A stretch of 61,150 nucleotides of DNA from Pseudomonas sp. RGM2987 (GCF_022952855.1 NZ_JALJDX010000197.1:1-61150), one strand, 5' to 3'. Shown: positions 30,400 through 39,925, counted from the stretch's first letter. Notes: a model not told the origin generated them from the sequence alone. A program made the numbers and translations.

Positions 30400-31180
30400 A
30401 ATCGATCCAAATACCATTCACCGCGTCAATCACCCAATCAAACGCCGGCGCCTGCAAGTATTGCGGGTGGTCGACCTGACCCCGCGCATGCGCCGTATCA
30501 CCGTAGGCGGGCCGGAACTGGCGGGTTTCGTCAGCCTGGGCACCGATGATCATGTGAAGCTGTTCTTCCCTCAGAATGCCGAGGAACACGCCGCGCTGGA
30601 AACCTTCGACCCCAGCGCCGGCAAGGACCAGGGGCCGTTGCCGCCGATGCGCGACTACACTCCGCGCCGCTATGACCTGGACAGCCTGGAGCTGGACCTC
30701 GACTTCGTGCTCCACGGCGACGGCCCGGCGGCAACCTGGGCGGCCCAGGCCCGGCCCGGGCAATACCTGAACATCGGCGGGCCTCGCGGCTCGATGGTCG
30801 TGCCGGACATCTTCGACAGTTACCTGCTGATCGGCGACGAAACCGCCCTGCCCGCCATCGCCCGCCGCCTCGAAGGCCTGGCGCCGAACCGGCGTGCGCT
30901 GGTGGTGGTGGAAGTGGAGAACGGCGCCGAGCAGCAAGTGCTGCATAGCCCGGCGCAGGTCCACGTGATCTGGGTGCTGCGCGAAGGCCGCCAGGACAGC
31001 CTGCTGACCACCGTGCAACATCTGGACATGCCGGGCGGCAAGCTGTACGCCTGGGTCGCGACCGAAAGCAAGGTGTCGCGGCGGATTCGCAAGGTGTTGC
31101 TGGAGGAAAAAGGGTTGGATCAGGATTATGTGAAGGCGGTGGGGTACTGGAAGGCGGATGGTAGCGACGAGGCAGACTGA
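30392..31180 (+). CDS. Siderophore-interacting protein, FAD-dependent ferric reductase (YqjH/ViuB-like)
   Basis: 262 aa. An N-terminal FAD-binding barrel with RDYTPRRYD (87-95) and GGPRGS (129-134) is followed by an NAD(P)H-binding lobe with GDETALPAIARRLE (148-161) and a terminal YWKADGSDE, all diagnostic of the SIP family. These cytoplasmic enzymes reduce Fe(III)-siderophores to release iron. ATG 30392 lies inside the end of the PadR gene (8-nt overlap), so the two are co-translated. The pairing with a PadR regulator mirrors E. coli yqjH-yqjI, although there the genes are divergent. Confidence 0.93.
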   Translation: MTEIDPNTIHRVNHPIKRRRLQVLRVVDLTPRMRRITVGGPELAGFVSLGTDDHVKLFFPQNAEEHAALETFDPSAGKDQGPLPPMRDYTPRRYDLDSLELDLDFVLHGDGPAATWAAQARPGQYLNIGGPRGSMVVPDIFDSYLLIGDETALPAIARRLEGLAPNRRALVVVEVENGAEQQVLHSPAQVHVIWVLREGRQDSLLTTVQHLDMPGGKLYAWVATESKVSRRIRKVLLEEKGLDQDYVKAVGYWKADGSDEAD

Positions 31181-31190
31181 ACACTTACCC

Positions 31191-31355
31191 GTGGCGAGGG
31201 AGCTTGCTCCCGCTCGAGTGCGTAGCGCTCGCAGGCTTTTTGGGGCCGCTGCGCGACCCAGCGGGAGCAAGCTCCCCCGCCACAGGGGCAAGTCAGTCCA
31301 CAAGCGAGTCGGCTGATAAGCCGCTATCGCGAGCAAGCTTTGCTCCCACTGGGGT
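31191..31355. repeat. REPIN plus single REP half-element
   Basis: GGAGCTTGCTCC-type inverted pair (31191-31284), then a lone half-element ATCGCGAGCAAGC (about 31327-31355). They occupy the 214-bp gap before the VUT gene. Confidence 0.82.
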
Positions 31356-31394
31356 TATCATTCGCCTTCGAATATTCGCCGAACCAGGTACCCC

Positions 31395-31862
31395 ATGCTT
31401 TTCCTGATCGCCTACATCTCCAGCGTCGTGCTGATCAACTACGCATTTTCCGCCGCGCCGCACCTGGACGTCATCTGGTCGGCCTGGGGTGGGCTGGTGT
31501 TTATCCTGCGCGACATGGTGCAAACCCGCTTCGGCCACGGCGCCATCGTGGCAATGCTGGCGGCGCTGGTGCTGTCCTATGTCACCTCGGATCCGACCAT
31601 CGCCCTGGCCAGCGCCACGGCGTTCGCGGTGTCGGAGTGCATCGACTGGCTGGTGTTCACCATCACCAAGCGTCCGTTGCATGACCGGTTGTGGATCAGT
31701 TCCGCCCTGAGCATCCCTTTGGACACCTTCATCTTCTTCGGCCTGATCGACGCCCTGACGCCCGCCGTGGTGGGCACCGCCCTGGCTTCGAAATTCGCCG
31801 GGGTCACGGTCGTCTGGCTGATCATGGCCTGGCGTTTACGCAAACAGGCCGTCGCGAGCTGA
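31395..31862 (+). CDS. VUT-family membrane transporter
   Basis: 155 aa with about five hydrophobic segments. The pattern LIAYISSVVLINYAF, AFAVSECIDWLVFT and SIPLDTFIFFGL matches the VUT (vitamin uptake/YhhQ-like) family, some members of which carry queuosine precursors. This member is shorter than YhhQ, and its substrate is unknown. ATG 31395 has AGG a few bases upstream. No preQ1-type aptamer was seen upstream. It precedes purT by about 100 bp in the same direction. Confidence 0.82.
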   Translation: MLFLIAYISSVVLINYAFSAAPHLDVIWSAWGGLVFILRDMVQTRFGHGAIVAMLAALVLSYVTSDPTIALASATAFAVSECIDWLVFTITKRPLHDRLWISSALSIPLDTFIFFGLIDALTPAVVGTALASKFAGVTVVWLIMAWRLRKQAVAS

Positions 31863-31963
31863 AGCCAAAACCCGCGGTTCATGTAAAATGCCGCGCTTTC
31901 TCTCCATGGGAAGCTCGCCCGGCGTGCAACCCTCGATGATCCGCTCCTTTTGAGGACCTTCAG

Positions 31964-33145
31964 ATGACCCGTATCGGAACCCCATTGTCGCCGACCGCGA
32001 CCCGCGTTTTGTTGTGTGGCAGCGGTGAGCTGGGCAAGGAAGTGGTAATCGAATTGCAGCGCCTGGGCGTCGAAGTGATTGCCGTGGACCGCTACGCCAA
32101 CGCCCCGGCGATGCAAGTGGCCCATCGCAGCCACGTGATCAACATGCTCGATGGCGCCGCCCTGCGCGCGGTGATCGAGGCGGAGAAGCCGCACTTCATC
32201 GTGCCGGAAATCGAAGCCATCGCCACCGCGACCCTGGTGGAACTGGAAGCCGAAGGCTTCACCGTGATCCCTACTGCCCGTGCTGCGCAGTTGACCATGA
32301 ACCGTGAAGGCATCCGTCGCCTGGCCGCCGAAGAACTGGGGCTGCCGACCTCACCGTACTTCTTCGCCGACACCGTGGAAGACTACCGTAAGGCGGTCGA
32401 GACCCTGGGCTTCCCCTGCGTGGTCAAGCCGGTCATGAGCTCCTCAGGCAAGGGCCAGAGCCTGCTGCGCAGCAGCGATGACGTGCAGAAAGCCTGGGAC
32501 TATGCCCAGGAAGGCGGCCGGGCCGGCAAGGGTCGGGTGATCATCGAAGGCTTCATCGATTTTGACTACGAAATCACCCTGCTCACCGTGCGTCATGCCG
32601 GCGGCACCACGTTCTGTGCGCCGGTCGGCCACCGCCAGGAGAAAGGCGACTACCAGGAATCCTGGCAGCCCCAGGCCATGAGCCCGGCGGCCCTGGCTGA
32701 ATCCGAGCGCGTCGCCAAGGCCGTGACCGAGGCCTTGGGTGGTCGCGGGATGTTCGGTGTCGAGCTGTTCATCAAGGGCGATCAGGTGTGGTTCAGCGAA
32801 GTCTCGCCACGCCCACATGACACTGGCCTGGTGACGCTGATCTCCCAGGATCTCTCGCAGTTTGCCCTGCACGCCCGGGCCATTCTCGGCCTGCCGATCC
32901 CGTTGATCCGCCAGTTTGGGCCATCGGCCTCGGCCGTGATCCTGGTGGAAGGCCAATCGACCCAGACCGCCTTCGCCAACCTCGGCGCCGCCCTGAGCGA
33001 ACCGGACACCGCCCTGCGCCTGTTCGGTAAACCGGAAGTCAACGGCCAGCGCCGCCTGGGCGTGGCCCTGGCCCGCGACGAATCCATCGAAGCCGCCCGC
33101 GCCAAGGCGACCCGGGCTTCGCAAGCGGTAAAAATCGAGCTGTAA
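31964..33145 (+). CDS. purT: Formate-dependent phosphoribosylglycinamide formyltransferase 2
   Basis: 393 aa, the standard PurT length. ATP-grasp enzyme that converts GAR, formate and ATP to FGAR in purine synthesis. Visible: nucleotide-binding loop [13 protein letters not shown]-grasp core [29 protein letters not shown], and metal-ligand region [36 protein letters not shown] precedes ATG. Transcription ends at the terminator at 33297-33330, after a REPIN. Confidence 0.97.
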   Translation: MTRIGTPLSPTATRVLLCGSGELGKEVVIELQRLGVEVIAVDRYANAPAMQVAHRSHVINMLDGAALRAVIEAEKPHFIVPEIEAIATATLVELEAEGFTVIPTARAAQLTMNREGIRRLAAEELGLPTSPYFFADTVEDYRKAVETLGFPCVVKPVMSSSGKGQSLLRSSDDVQKAWDYAQEGGRAGKGRVIIEGFIDFDYEITLLTVRHAGGTTFCAPVGHRQEKGDYQESWQPQAMSPAALAESERVAKAVTEALGGRGMFGVELFIKGDQVWFSEVSPRPHDTGLVTLISQDLSQFALHARAILGLPIPLIRQFGPSASAVILVEGQSTQTAFANLGAALSEPDTALRLFGKPEVNGQRRLGVALARDESIEAARAKATRASQAVKIEL

Positions 33146-33162
33146 GACTGCACACAATCCCC

Positions 33163-33271
33163 TGTGGCGAGGGAGCTTGCTCCCGCTGGACGCGCCAGCG
33201 TCCCCTGCGATGTGATGGCCCGAACACAGGGGGCTGCTTCGCACCCCTGCGGGAGCAAGCTCCCTCGCCAC
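33163..33271. repeat. REPIN between purT and gcd
   Basis: Inverted GGAGCTTGCTCC-type REPs, 18 bp after the purT stop and just before the shared terminator. Confidence 0.87.
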
Positions 33272-33296
33272 GAAAGCTATGGTGTAACAAGTAATA

Positions 33297-33330
33297 AAAA
33301 AGGCGACACCCGCAAGGGTGTCGCCTTTTT
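33297..33330. terminator. Bidirectional rho-independent terminator between purT and gcd
   Basis: A perfect 15-bp stem (AAAAAGGCGACACCC and its complement) closes a GCAA loop. It has T5 or longer tracts in both directions and serves the convergent purT and gcd transcripts. Confidence 0.93.
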
Positions 33331-33348
33331 CATGTCCGCCGGTCGGGC

Positions 33349-35763
33349 TTAATCCGGCAGTTTGTACGCGATCACATAATCACCCTGCTTGGTGCCCAGG
33401 GAACCATGACCGCCGGCGACGACCAGCACGTATTGCTTGCCGTCCTTGCCGGTGTAGGTCATCGGCGTGGTCTGGGCGCCGGCTGGCAGGCGACCTTCCC
33501 AGAGTTGCTTGCCGTTCTTCACATCGTAGGCGCGCAGGTACTGGTCGAGGGTGCCGCTCAGGAACGCCACGCCACCGGCGGTGGTGAACGTACCGCCCAG
33601 GCTCGGTACGCCCATGCTCAGCGGGATCGGAACCGGCGAGCTGTCACGCACGGTGCCGTTCTTGTGCTTCCACAGGGTCTTGTGGTTGGTCAGGTCCACG
33701 GCCGCGACATAACCCCAGGCCGGAGCCTGGCACGGCAAGCCCATTGGCGAGAGCAGGGCTTCGAGGATCACGCCATACGGCGCGCCCTTGTTCGGCTGTA
33801 CGCCTTCGGTCTCGCTCTTGCGACCCGGGCCGCCGGCAACTTCCGCGGCCGGGACCAGCTTCGACTTGAACGCCATGTAGCTCGGGTTCACGAAAGCAAT
33901 CTGGCGCACCGGATCGACCGAAATGCCGCCCCAGTCGAACACGCCGAAGTTACCCGGGTAGACGATCGAGCCTTGCAGCGACGGCGGCGTGAACATGCCG
34001 TCATAACGCAGCGACTTGAAGTCGATCCGGCACAACATCTGGTCGAACGGGGTCACCCCCCACATGTCGCGTTCCTGGAGGACCGGCGGCACGAAGTTCA
34101 GGTCGGACATCGGTTGGGTCGGCGAGGTGTGGTCGCCTTCCACCGCGCCTTGCGGCACCGGGATTTCCTTGATCGGGATGATCGGCTGGCCGTTGCTGCG
34201 GTCCAGCACGTAGATGCTGCCCTGCTTGGTCGACGCCAGCACGGCCGGCTTCACGCCATCGGCGGTCTTCATGTCCATCAGGGTCGGTTGGCCGCCGACG
34301 TCCATGTCCCACAGGTCGTGGTGGGTGAACTGGAAGTACCAGCGCACCTTGCCGGTGGCGATGTCCAGCGCGGTCAGGCCGGCGGAATATTTTTCCGATT
34401 CCGGCGTGCGATTACCACCGAACTGGTCGGGGGTCTGGTTGCCCATCGGCAGGTAGAGCATGCCGAGTTTTTCATCGACGCTGAACATGGACCACATGTT
34501 TGGCGAGTTGCGGGTGTAGGTCTGGCCTTCGGCAATCGGCGTGGTGTCGTCCGGGTTGCCGCTGTCCCAGTTCCACACCAGCTTGCCGGTGTGCACGTCG
34601 AAGGCACGGATCACGCCGCTGGGTTCGTCGGTGGAAACGTTGTCAGTGACGTGGCCGCCGATCACCACCAGGTTCTGGGTGACCGCCGGTGGCGACGTGG
34701 AGTAATAGCCACCGGCCGTGAAGCCGCCGATGTTGGCGCTCAGGTCGATCTGGCCTTTGTCGCCGAAGTCTTCGCACATCTTGCCGGTGTCGGCATTGAG
34801 AGCGATCAGGCGGGTGTCGGCGGTCGGCAGGAAGATCCGCCGTGGGCACACGCTGCTGGCCGGCGTGGTGCTGGCGGCACCGGTCGGGCTCTGCTCAGCG
34901 GAGGCGTACGCGGCGTCATCGTGATAGCTCACGCCACGGCAGGTCATGTGCGCCCAACCCTTGAAGTTTTCCGCTTTCTGGGTGGAAAGCTTCGGATCGA
35001 AACGCCAGATTTCCTTGCCGGTTTCCGGCTCCAGTGCGATCACCTGACTGTGGGGCGTGCACACATAGAGCATGCCGTTGACCTTCAGCGGGGTGTTTTC
35101 CGCGGTGGTCTCGCCCGGATCGCCTGGCCCTGGCAAGTCGCCGGTGCGATAGCTCCAGGCTTGCTCCAGCTTGCTGACGTTTTGTGGAGTGATCTGAGCC
35201 AGCGGCGAATAACGGTCGCCATGGGCACTGCGGCCATAGGAATTCCAGTCGCCGTCCGGCATTGCCGGCGCAGTGTTGGTCATGCCCGGCACGCTATCGC
35301 GGTCCAGCTGGCCCTTGATTTCACCGGGGTTGGTGAACTGGCTGGCTAGTGCGACAACACCGGCGATGACCACGGCGGCGCCCAATGCGCGGGTTCCCGT
35401 TGGCGAAGCATCGGCGGTCAGCAGCGGACGGCGGAACCACGGCAGCAACAGGACGATACCCAAGGCGAACAACATCGCCAGGCGCGGCACCAACTGCCAC
35501 CAGTCCAGGCCGACTTCCCACAACGCCCACACGGTGCTGGCGAACAGTACCAGCGCGTACAGGCCCAGGGCTGCGCGACGGGCCATGATCAGCAGTACGC
35601 CGGTCAGTGCCAGGCCGATACCCGCCAGCAAGTAATACCACGAGCCGCCAAGCGTGCTCAGCTTGACCCCACCCGCCAACAGGGCCAGGCCCATCAATAG
35701 AAGCAGAATGCCGAGCAGACTCGGTAGCAGACGGCTTCGACTCAAAGCACCCTCAGTGCTCAT
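33349..35763 (-). CDS. gcd: Membrane-bound PQQ-dependent glucose dehydrogenase
   Basis: 804 aa. Five N-terminal membrane helices (about 12-140) anchor a large periplasmic eight-bladed PQQ propeller (about 165-804), the architecture and length of Gcd. Visible: WNSYGRSAHGDRYSPLAQI, PLKVNGMLYVCTP and the C-terminal AGGHGSLGTKQGDYVIAYKLP. It oxidises glucose to gluconolactone at the outer face and passes electrons to ubiquinone; in pseudomonads it drives the extracellular gluconate route and phosphate solubilisation. Monocistronic; a REPIN lies about 110 bp upstream. Confidence 0.96.
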   Translation of the reverse strand: MSTEGALSRSRLLPSLLGILLLLMGLALLAGGVKLSTLGGSWYYLLAGIGLALTGVLLIMARRAALGLYALVLFASTVWALWEVGLDWWQLVPRLAMLFALGIVLLLPWFRRPLLTADASPTGTRALGAAVVIAGVVALASQFTNPGEIKGQLDRDSVPGMTNTAPAMPDGDWNSYGRSAHGDRYSPLAQITPQNVSKLEQAWSYRTGDLPGPGDPGETTAENTPLKVNGMLYVCTPHSQVIALEPETGKEIWRFDPKLSTQKAENFKGWAHMTCRGVSYHDDAAYASAEQSPTGAASTTPASSVCPRRIFLPTADTRLIALNADTGKMCEDFGDKGQIDLSANIGGFTAGGYYSTSPPAVTQNLVVIGGHVTDNVSTDEPSGVIRAFDVHTGKLVWNWDSGNPDDTTPIAEGQTYTRNSPNMWSMFSVDEKLGMLYLPMGNQTPDQFGGNRTPESEKYSAGLTALDIATGKVRWYFQFTHHDLWDMDVGGQPTLMDMKTADGVKPAVLASTKQGSIYVLDRSNGQPIIPIKEIPVPQGAVEGDHTSPTQPMSDLNFVPPVLQERDMWGVTPFDQMLCRIDFKSLRYDGMFTPPSLQGSIVYPGNFGVFDWGGISVDPVRQIAFVNPSYMAFKSKLVPAAEVAGGPGRKSETEGVQPNKGAPYGVILEALLSPMGLPCQAPAWGYVAAVDLTNHKTLWKHKNGTVRDSSPVPIPLSMGVPSLGGTFTTAGGVAFLSGTLDQYLRAYDVKNGKQLWEGRLPAGAQTTPMTYTGKDGKQYVLVVAGGHGSLGTKQGDYVIAYKLPD

Positions 35764-35873
35764 AGTGTGATTCTCCGTGAGGTTTTAAGGAGTCCCGCGC
35801 AAGGTGTCACTGTAGATGACGATCCTTTGGGGGCATGGTTCAGTTAAAAAGTGTCCGGATGTTGCAAACCCTT

Positions 35874-35963
35874 GTGGGAACGGGCTTGCTCGCGAAAGCG
35901 GTGGCTCAGTCAACTGCAGCACTGAATGTGGGATTGCTTTCGCGAGCAAGCCCGCTCCCACAG
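35874..35963. repeat. REPIN (GGGAGCGGGCTTGCTCGCGAA family) upstream of gcd
   Basis: Inverted pair with arms GTGGGAACGGGCTTGCTCGC and its complement, a different subfamily from the GGAGCTTGCTCC elements. It lies between the gcd start and the next gene. Confidence 0.85.
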
Positions 35964-36261
35964 AAAAGCAGTTCGCCCACCAAACATGAGACAGCGCTAT
36001 CTTTCACAATGGGGAACTACACCTTCGGGAGGACGCAAAGGCTCTATCACGCCAACAGAAGCGTTTCAGCAAGCGGCGCAAGGATAATGATCTGTTACAA
36101 ATAGAGAAAGTGCTTTTGATGACATGGATCATCGCGAAATCGGTAACAGTGTGCCACCACGGTAACGACTCTCACCCACGAAGGCGCACGCTATGCTTCC
36201 ACCCTACCGGCACCTCGGCTAAGGTGCGCGGCTTTCACCCTTTTCGCGCAAAGGCCTCCCC
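35964..36261. promoter_or_regulatory. Gap upstream of the VF530 gene, with GEMM-like sequence
   Basis: No ORF is supported here. 36030-36041 reads GGACGCAAAGGC, which resembles a conserved stretch of c-di-GMP-I riboswitches, but the rest of the fold is not convincing. The promoter of the downstream gene presumably lies here. Confidence 0.25.
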
Positions 36262-36492
36262 ATGACCGAACCCAACAACAACCCGCTGCACGGCGTGACG
36301 CTGGAGCAGATCCTCAACGCCCTGGTGCAGCATTACGAATGGTCGGGGCTGGCCGAGCGCATTGATATCCGTTGCTTCAAAAGTGACCCGAGCATCAAGT
36401 CGAGCCTGACCTTCCTGCGCAAGACCCCGTGGGCACGGGAGAAAGTCGAGCGCCTGTACATCAAGCTGATGCGGACCAAGCGGCCGGTCTGA
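36262..36492 (+). CDS. VF530 family (DUF2132) small protein
   Basis: 76 aa, complete. The sequence [19 protein letters not shown], INxRCF-like [20 protein letters not shown] and [12 protein letters not shown] is diagnostic of the VF530 family, small helical proteins suggested to bind DNA. Function unknown. AAGG lies 7 nt before ATG. It is followed after 3 nt by a membrane protein gene in the same direction. Confidence 0.88.
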   Translation: MTEPNNNPLHGVTLEQILNALVQHYEWSGLAERIDIRCFKSDPSIKSSLTFLRKTPWAREKVERLYIKLMRTKRPV

Positions 36493-36495
36493 GCC

Positions 36496-37152
36496 GTGGG
36501 CATCGATCCGGGTCGGCGCCTCACGCTGCGCCAGCGTTTCGTATCGGTAACAGCGCTGCTGGGCTGGGTGGGGTTGAGCATCCAGCTGTACCTGATCCTG
36601 CTCGGTCGCTGGGAATTGGGCGCGAGCCTGCTGGGCGGGCTGGTGAACACCTTCAGCTTCTTCACGGTACTGACCAACATCCTGGTGGCGGTGGTGCTGA
36701 CCTGGGAACTGAACGAGCGCCCCTCCACCGTGCGACGCTGGTTCCTGCTGCCGAGCGTGCGCAGCGGCATCGCCGTCAGCATCGCCCTGGTCGGCCTGGC
36801 CTATAACCTGTTGCTGCGCCATCTCTGGCAACCCGAGGGCTGGCAGTTCGTGGCCGACGAGTTGCTGCACGATGTGGTGCCGCTGCTGTATATCGCCTAT
36901 TGGTGGCGCTGGGTGCCCAAGGGCAGCCTGCACCTGGGCCATGTCGGCCTGTGGATGATTTATCCGGTGGTTTATTTCGCCTATGTCCTGCTGCGGGGGG
37001 ATTTGCTGGCGGCCTATCCCTACCCGTTCATCGATGTGGCGAAGCTGGGTTATCCACAGGTGTTCATCAATGCCGGGGGGATATTGTTGGGGTTTGTGGT
37101 GATTGCGCTGGGGGTAGTGGGGCTGGATCGGTGGATGGGGCGTGGGAACTAG
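36496..37152 (+). CDS. Pr6Pr-family integral membrane protein
   Basis: 218 aa with six predicted membrane helices, matching the Pr6Pr family. Conserved NTFSFFTVLTNILV and the polar loop DELLHDVVPLLYIAYWW are visible. Function unknown. The start is GTG 36496, 3 nt after the VF530 stop; no separate Shine-Dalgarno is seen, so translation probably depends on reinitiation. Confidence 0.83.
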   Translation: MGIDPGRRLTLRQRFVSVTALLGWVGLSIQLYLILLGRWELGASLLGGLVNTFSFFTVLTNILVAVVLTWELNERPSTVRRWFLLPSVRSGIAVSIALVGLAYNLLLRHLWQPEGWQFVADELLHDVVPLLYIAYWWRWVPKGSLHLGHVGLWMIYPVVYFAYVLLRGDLLAAYPYPFIDVAKLGYPQVFINAGGILLGFVVIALGVVGLDRWMGRGN

Positions 37153-37173
37153 CAAATCTCGATCGATGCTTTT

Positions 37174-37304
37174 GTGGCGAGGGAGCTTGCTCCCGCTGGG
37201 CTGCGCAGCGGCCCCAAAGCAGTCACTTCAATCTGCCTGACGTGTCCGGGTGCCAGGTTTTAGGGCTGCTTCGCAACCCAGCGGGAGCAAGCTCCCTCGC
37301 CACG
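37174..37304. repeat. REPIN (GGAGCTTGCTCC family)
   Basis: Inverted REP pair in the gap between the convergent Pr6Pr and DUF1289 genes. No separate terminator was seen. Confidence 0.87.
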
Positions 37305-37334
37305 GGTTTTATGTTCACTTCAATTGCGCGGACA

Positions 37335-37544
37335 TCAACACTTCGCCGGCAACATCCACAGCAACCCACTGGCCTTCGCCCGCTCGTGGCACAACGCGAG
37401 GACACTGCGTCGCTCCTCGTTGTCCATCCGGCTCCAGCGGGTGATCTCTGCCACGGTCCGCTGACAGCCGGTGCAGATGTCGTCATCGTCCAGCGCGCAA
37501 ATGCTCACGCAGGGCGACGGGACCGGGCGCTCGGCGGCGGTCAT
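37335..37544 (-). CDS. DUF1289 small cysteine-motif protein
   Basis: 69 aa. It has the family pattern SPCVSIC-x7-CTGCQRT (C12, C16, C24, C27), which could bind a metal or Fe-S cluster, and the conserved [14 protein letters not shown]. Function unknown. ATG 37544 overlaps the stop of the carbonic-anhydrase-like gene (ATGA), so the two are translationally coupled. Confidence 0.87.
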   Translation of the reverse strand: MTAAERPVPSPCVSICALDDDDICTGCQRTVAEITRWSRMDNEERRSVLALCHERAKASGLLWMLPAKC

Positions 37545-38065
37545 TGGTCCTGCTCGGCCAGGTCGCGGGCATAGCGCTGTGCGTTGTGAACGTAGTGGGC
37601 CGCGCTGGCTTCGAGCATCTTCTTCTGCGCCTCGGTCAACTCGCGCACCACCTTGCCCGGCGAGCCCATGACCAGCGAACCGTCGGGAATCTCCTTGCCC
37701 TCGCCGATCAGCGAGTTGGCGCCGATGATGCAGTTCTTGCCGATCTTCGCGCCGTTGAGGATCACCGCATTGATGCCGATGAGGCTGTAGTCGCCGACCG
37801 TGCAGCCGTGGAGCATGGCATTGTGGCCGATGGTCACGCCGGTGCCGATGGTCAGCGGGAAACCCATGTCGGTGTGCATCACCGTACCGTCCTGCACATT
37901 GCTGTTCCTGCCGATCAGGATCAGTTCGTTATCGCCACGCAGCACGGCGTTGAACCAGACATTGGCCCCCTCTTCGAGACGGACCTTGCCCACCAGCGTC
38001 GCATTGGGAGCGACCCAGCTGTGTGGGTGGGTTTCGACACGGGCATCGCCCAGGCGGTATTTCAT
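37541..38065 (-). CDS. Gamma-class carbonic anhydrase family protein (YrdA/PaaY-like)
   Basis: 174 aa left-handed beta-helix hexapeptide-repeat protein. The three zinc-ligand histidines of the gamma class are present: H64 (VMHTD), H81 and H86 (IGHNAMLH). The C-terminal helix is conserved. Members may hydrate CO2 but many have unproven activity. GAGG lies 6 nt before ATG. It sits between a Nudix gene and DUF1289 on the minus strand, probably one transcript. Confidence 0.9.
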   Translation of the reverse strand: MKYRLGDARVETHPHSWVAPNATLVGKVRLEEGANVWFNAVLRGDNELILIGRNSNVQDGTVMHTDMGFPLTIGTGVTIGHNAMLHGCTVGDYSLIGINAVILNGAKIGKNCIIGANSLIGEGKEIPDGSLVMGSPGKVVRELTEAQKKMLEASAAHYVHNAQRYARDLAEQDQ

Positions 38066-38080
38066 GACGATCCTCGGGCT

Positions 38081-38680
38081 TCAGGTATTGATAAAGGTTC
38101 TGGGCGGCTTGTGCAGGTCAATACCGGCGTCGAACAGCAGGTTGACCAGCTCGACGATCATGATCGCCGTCAGGCCCCAGATCTTGTATTCGCCAAAACG
38201 ATAGCTGGGCACGTACCAACTGCGCCCCTGGTAATCGATGCGGTGCGTGTGTTCGCGGGGATCCTTGCGGAAAAATTCCAGCGGCACGCTGAACACTGCG
38301 GCAATCTCCGCATCGTTGGCCTGGTATTCGACGAAGTCCGGAATCACCCCGACGTACGGCGTGACCTTGATGCCATGCAGGGAAATCAACGGACTGAGGG
38401 GGCCGATCACTTCCACCAGGCCAGGCGGCAGGCCGATTTCTTCCTCGGCTTCGCGCAGGGCGGTGAAGATCAGGTCCGGGTCCTCCGGATCGCGGCGCCC
38501 ACCGGGGAACGCGACTTCGCCGCCGTGGGTCGAGAGCCCGCTGGCACGCAGGGTCAATACCAGCTCCGGTTCTTCACTGCGGGTGATCGGCACCAGCACC
38601 GCGGCTTCAGGGAAACGTAGGTCGGCCTCCAGATCGTGCGGGGTATGGTTGCTTACTCGATGCAGTAGCTCGTCCAGCAT
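38081..38680 (-). CDS. Nudix CoA pyrophosphatase (NudL-like)
   Basis: 199 aa. The UPF0035 CoA motif (LTLRASGLSTHGGEVAFPGG) directly precedes a Nudix box (GGRRDPED, then REAEEEIGL at 76-84). This combination marks enzymes that cleave CoA to 4'-phosphopantetheine and 3',5'-ADP. First gene of the minus-strand unit with the carbonic-anhydrase-like and DUF1289 genes, divergent from another Nudix gene. Confidence 0.9.
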   Translation of the reverse strand: MLDELLHRVSNHTPHDLEADLRFPEAAVLVPITRSEEPELVLTLRASGLSTHGGEVAFPGGRRDPEDPDLIFTALREAEEEIGLPPGLVEVIGPLSPLISLHGIKVTPYVGVIPDFVEYQANDAEIAAVFSVPLEFFRKDPREHTHRIDYQGRSWYVPSYRFGEYKIWGLTAIMIVELVNLLFDAGIDLHKPPRTFINT

Positions 38681-38825
38681 GAGACTTCTCGATTCATTCG
38701 CTACCTTGCATCATGCACCAATCGTTCAAGCGGCCCAACCCCCGCACCGCGTCGTGTCGCGAAACGACAACTTGCCGCACCGGCCCGCCCACGCCAAGAT
38801 AGGCGCAGCATTCAGGAATCCAAGC

Positions 38826-39377
38826 ATGAAATTCTGCAGCCAGTGCGGTAACCCGGTGACCCAGCGCATACCCGAGGGCGACTCGCGCCTGCGCTTTGTC
38901 TGCGACACCTGCCACACCATTCACTACCAGAACCCGAACATCGTGGCCGGCTGCGTACCGACCTGGGGCAGCAAAGTCTTGCTGTGCCGTCGCGCCATCG
39001 AGCCACGACGCGGTTACTGGACGCTGCCGGCGGGCTTCATGGAAAACGGCGAAACCGTCGAACAGGCCGCCGTGCGCGAAACCGCCGAGGAAGCCTGCGC
39101 CCGGGTGCGCAACTTGAGCATCTATACGCTGATTGACGTACCGCATATCAGCCAAGTGCATGTATTCTTCCGCGCTGAGCTGGTGGACGAAGACTTCGCC
39201 GCCGGGCCCGAGAGCCTGGAAGTGCAGCTGTTCGAAGAAGCTGACATTCCTTGGGATGAACTGGCGTTCCGCACGGTGGGCCGCACCCTGGAATACTTTT
39301 ATGCTGACCGGCGAGCCGAGGATTACCCGGTGCGATCCGAATCGATCCCACCGCTGGCCCAGCCTGCCAATATCTGA
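38826..39377 (+). CDS. Nudix hydrolase with N-terminal zinc ribbon
   Basis: 183 aa from ATG 38826 (AGGAA 8 nt upstream); the frame is open further upstream but without family similarity. A zinc ribbon (C4, C7, C26, C29) precedes a Nudix domain. The box reads GFMENGETVEQAAVRETAEEACA (70-92, split here for description: G70, E76, R84-E85, E88-E89), with Cys in place of the last conserved Gly. The substrate is unknown; ADP-ribose-like compounds are typical. Confidence 0.88.
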   Translation: MKFCSQCGNPVTQRIPEGDSRLRFVCDTCHTIHYQNPNIVAGCVPTWGSKVLLCRRAIEPRRGYWTLPAGFMENGETVEQAAVRETAEEACARVRNLSIYTLIDVPHISQVHVFFRAELVDEDFAAGPESLEVQLFEEADIPWDELAFRTVGRTLEYFYADRRAEDYPVRSESIPPLAQPANI

Positions 39378-39418
39378 AAAAATAATTTAGCCGCGACACT
39401 TCCAGGGATATCGTTTCA

Positions 39419-39925
39419 ATGCGTTGGTTGCTTGTGCTGTTCTGCTTGTCGTTCACCGCGGTGTCCCAAGCCACTTCGGTGGGAACCTACTACTCCAAGC
39501 CCATTGAAAAAGTGCTGGTGCTCAAGTCCGCCCATCAACTGCAATTGATCGTCGACGGCCAACCGCTCAGGACTTACCGTATCTCCCTGGGCAAAGGCGC
39601 CAAGAAAGGTCCCAAGCTGATCGAAGGCGACAAGCGCACCCCGGAAGGCTTCTACTGGATCGACTGGCGCAAGACCAGCGACCGCTACTACCTGTCGATG
39701 CACATCTCCTACCCCAACATCAGCGACGCCGCCCGCGCCCGACGCGAAGGCGTGGAACCGGGTGGCATGATCATGATCCACGGCACCCCGGACACCGAGG
39801 AAAACCCCGAACAGCTGTTCCACACCCTGGACTGGACCGACGGCTGCATCGCCATGCGCAATGTCGACATGCGCGAAGTGTGGAACCTGGTGCCGGATGG
39901 GACGATGATCGAGATTCGGCCGTAA
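39419..39925 (+). CDS. L,D-transpeptidase family protein (YkuD domain)
   Basis: 168 aa with signal peptide (1-18, ending SQA). The YkuD catalytic region shows H121 (IMIHGTP) and C143 in DWTDGCIAM; the usual SHGC is TDGC, a variant common in this short subfamily. Such periplasmic proteins may cross-link peptidoglycan or attach proteins to it, or act as amidases. It follows the Nudix gene by 41 nt with its own RBS (AGGGA). Confidence 0.87.
   Translation: MRWLLVLFCLSFTAVSQATSVGTYYSKPIEKVLVLKSAHQLQLIVDGQPLRTYRISLGKGAKKGPKLIEGDKRTPEGFYWIDWRKTSDRYYLSMHISYPNISDAARARREGVEPGGMIMIHGTPDTEENPEQLFHTLDWTDGCIAMRNVDMREVWNLVPDGTMIEIRP

Noticed and set aside
31181..31394. preQ1 riboswitch upstream of the VUT transporter
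   Set aside because: No C-rich loop or A-rich tail of the known preQ1 classes is visible; the gap is occupied by REP elements.
35839..36104. An 89-codon plus-strand frame upstream of VF530
   Set aside because: It runs through a REPIN and has no RBS or recognisable similarity.
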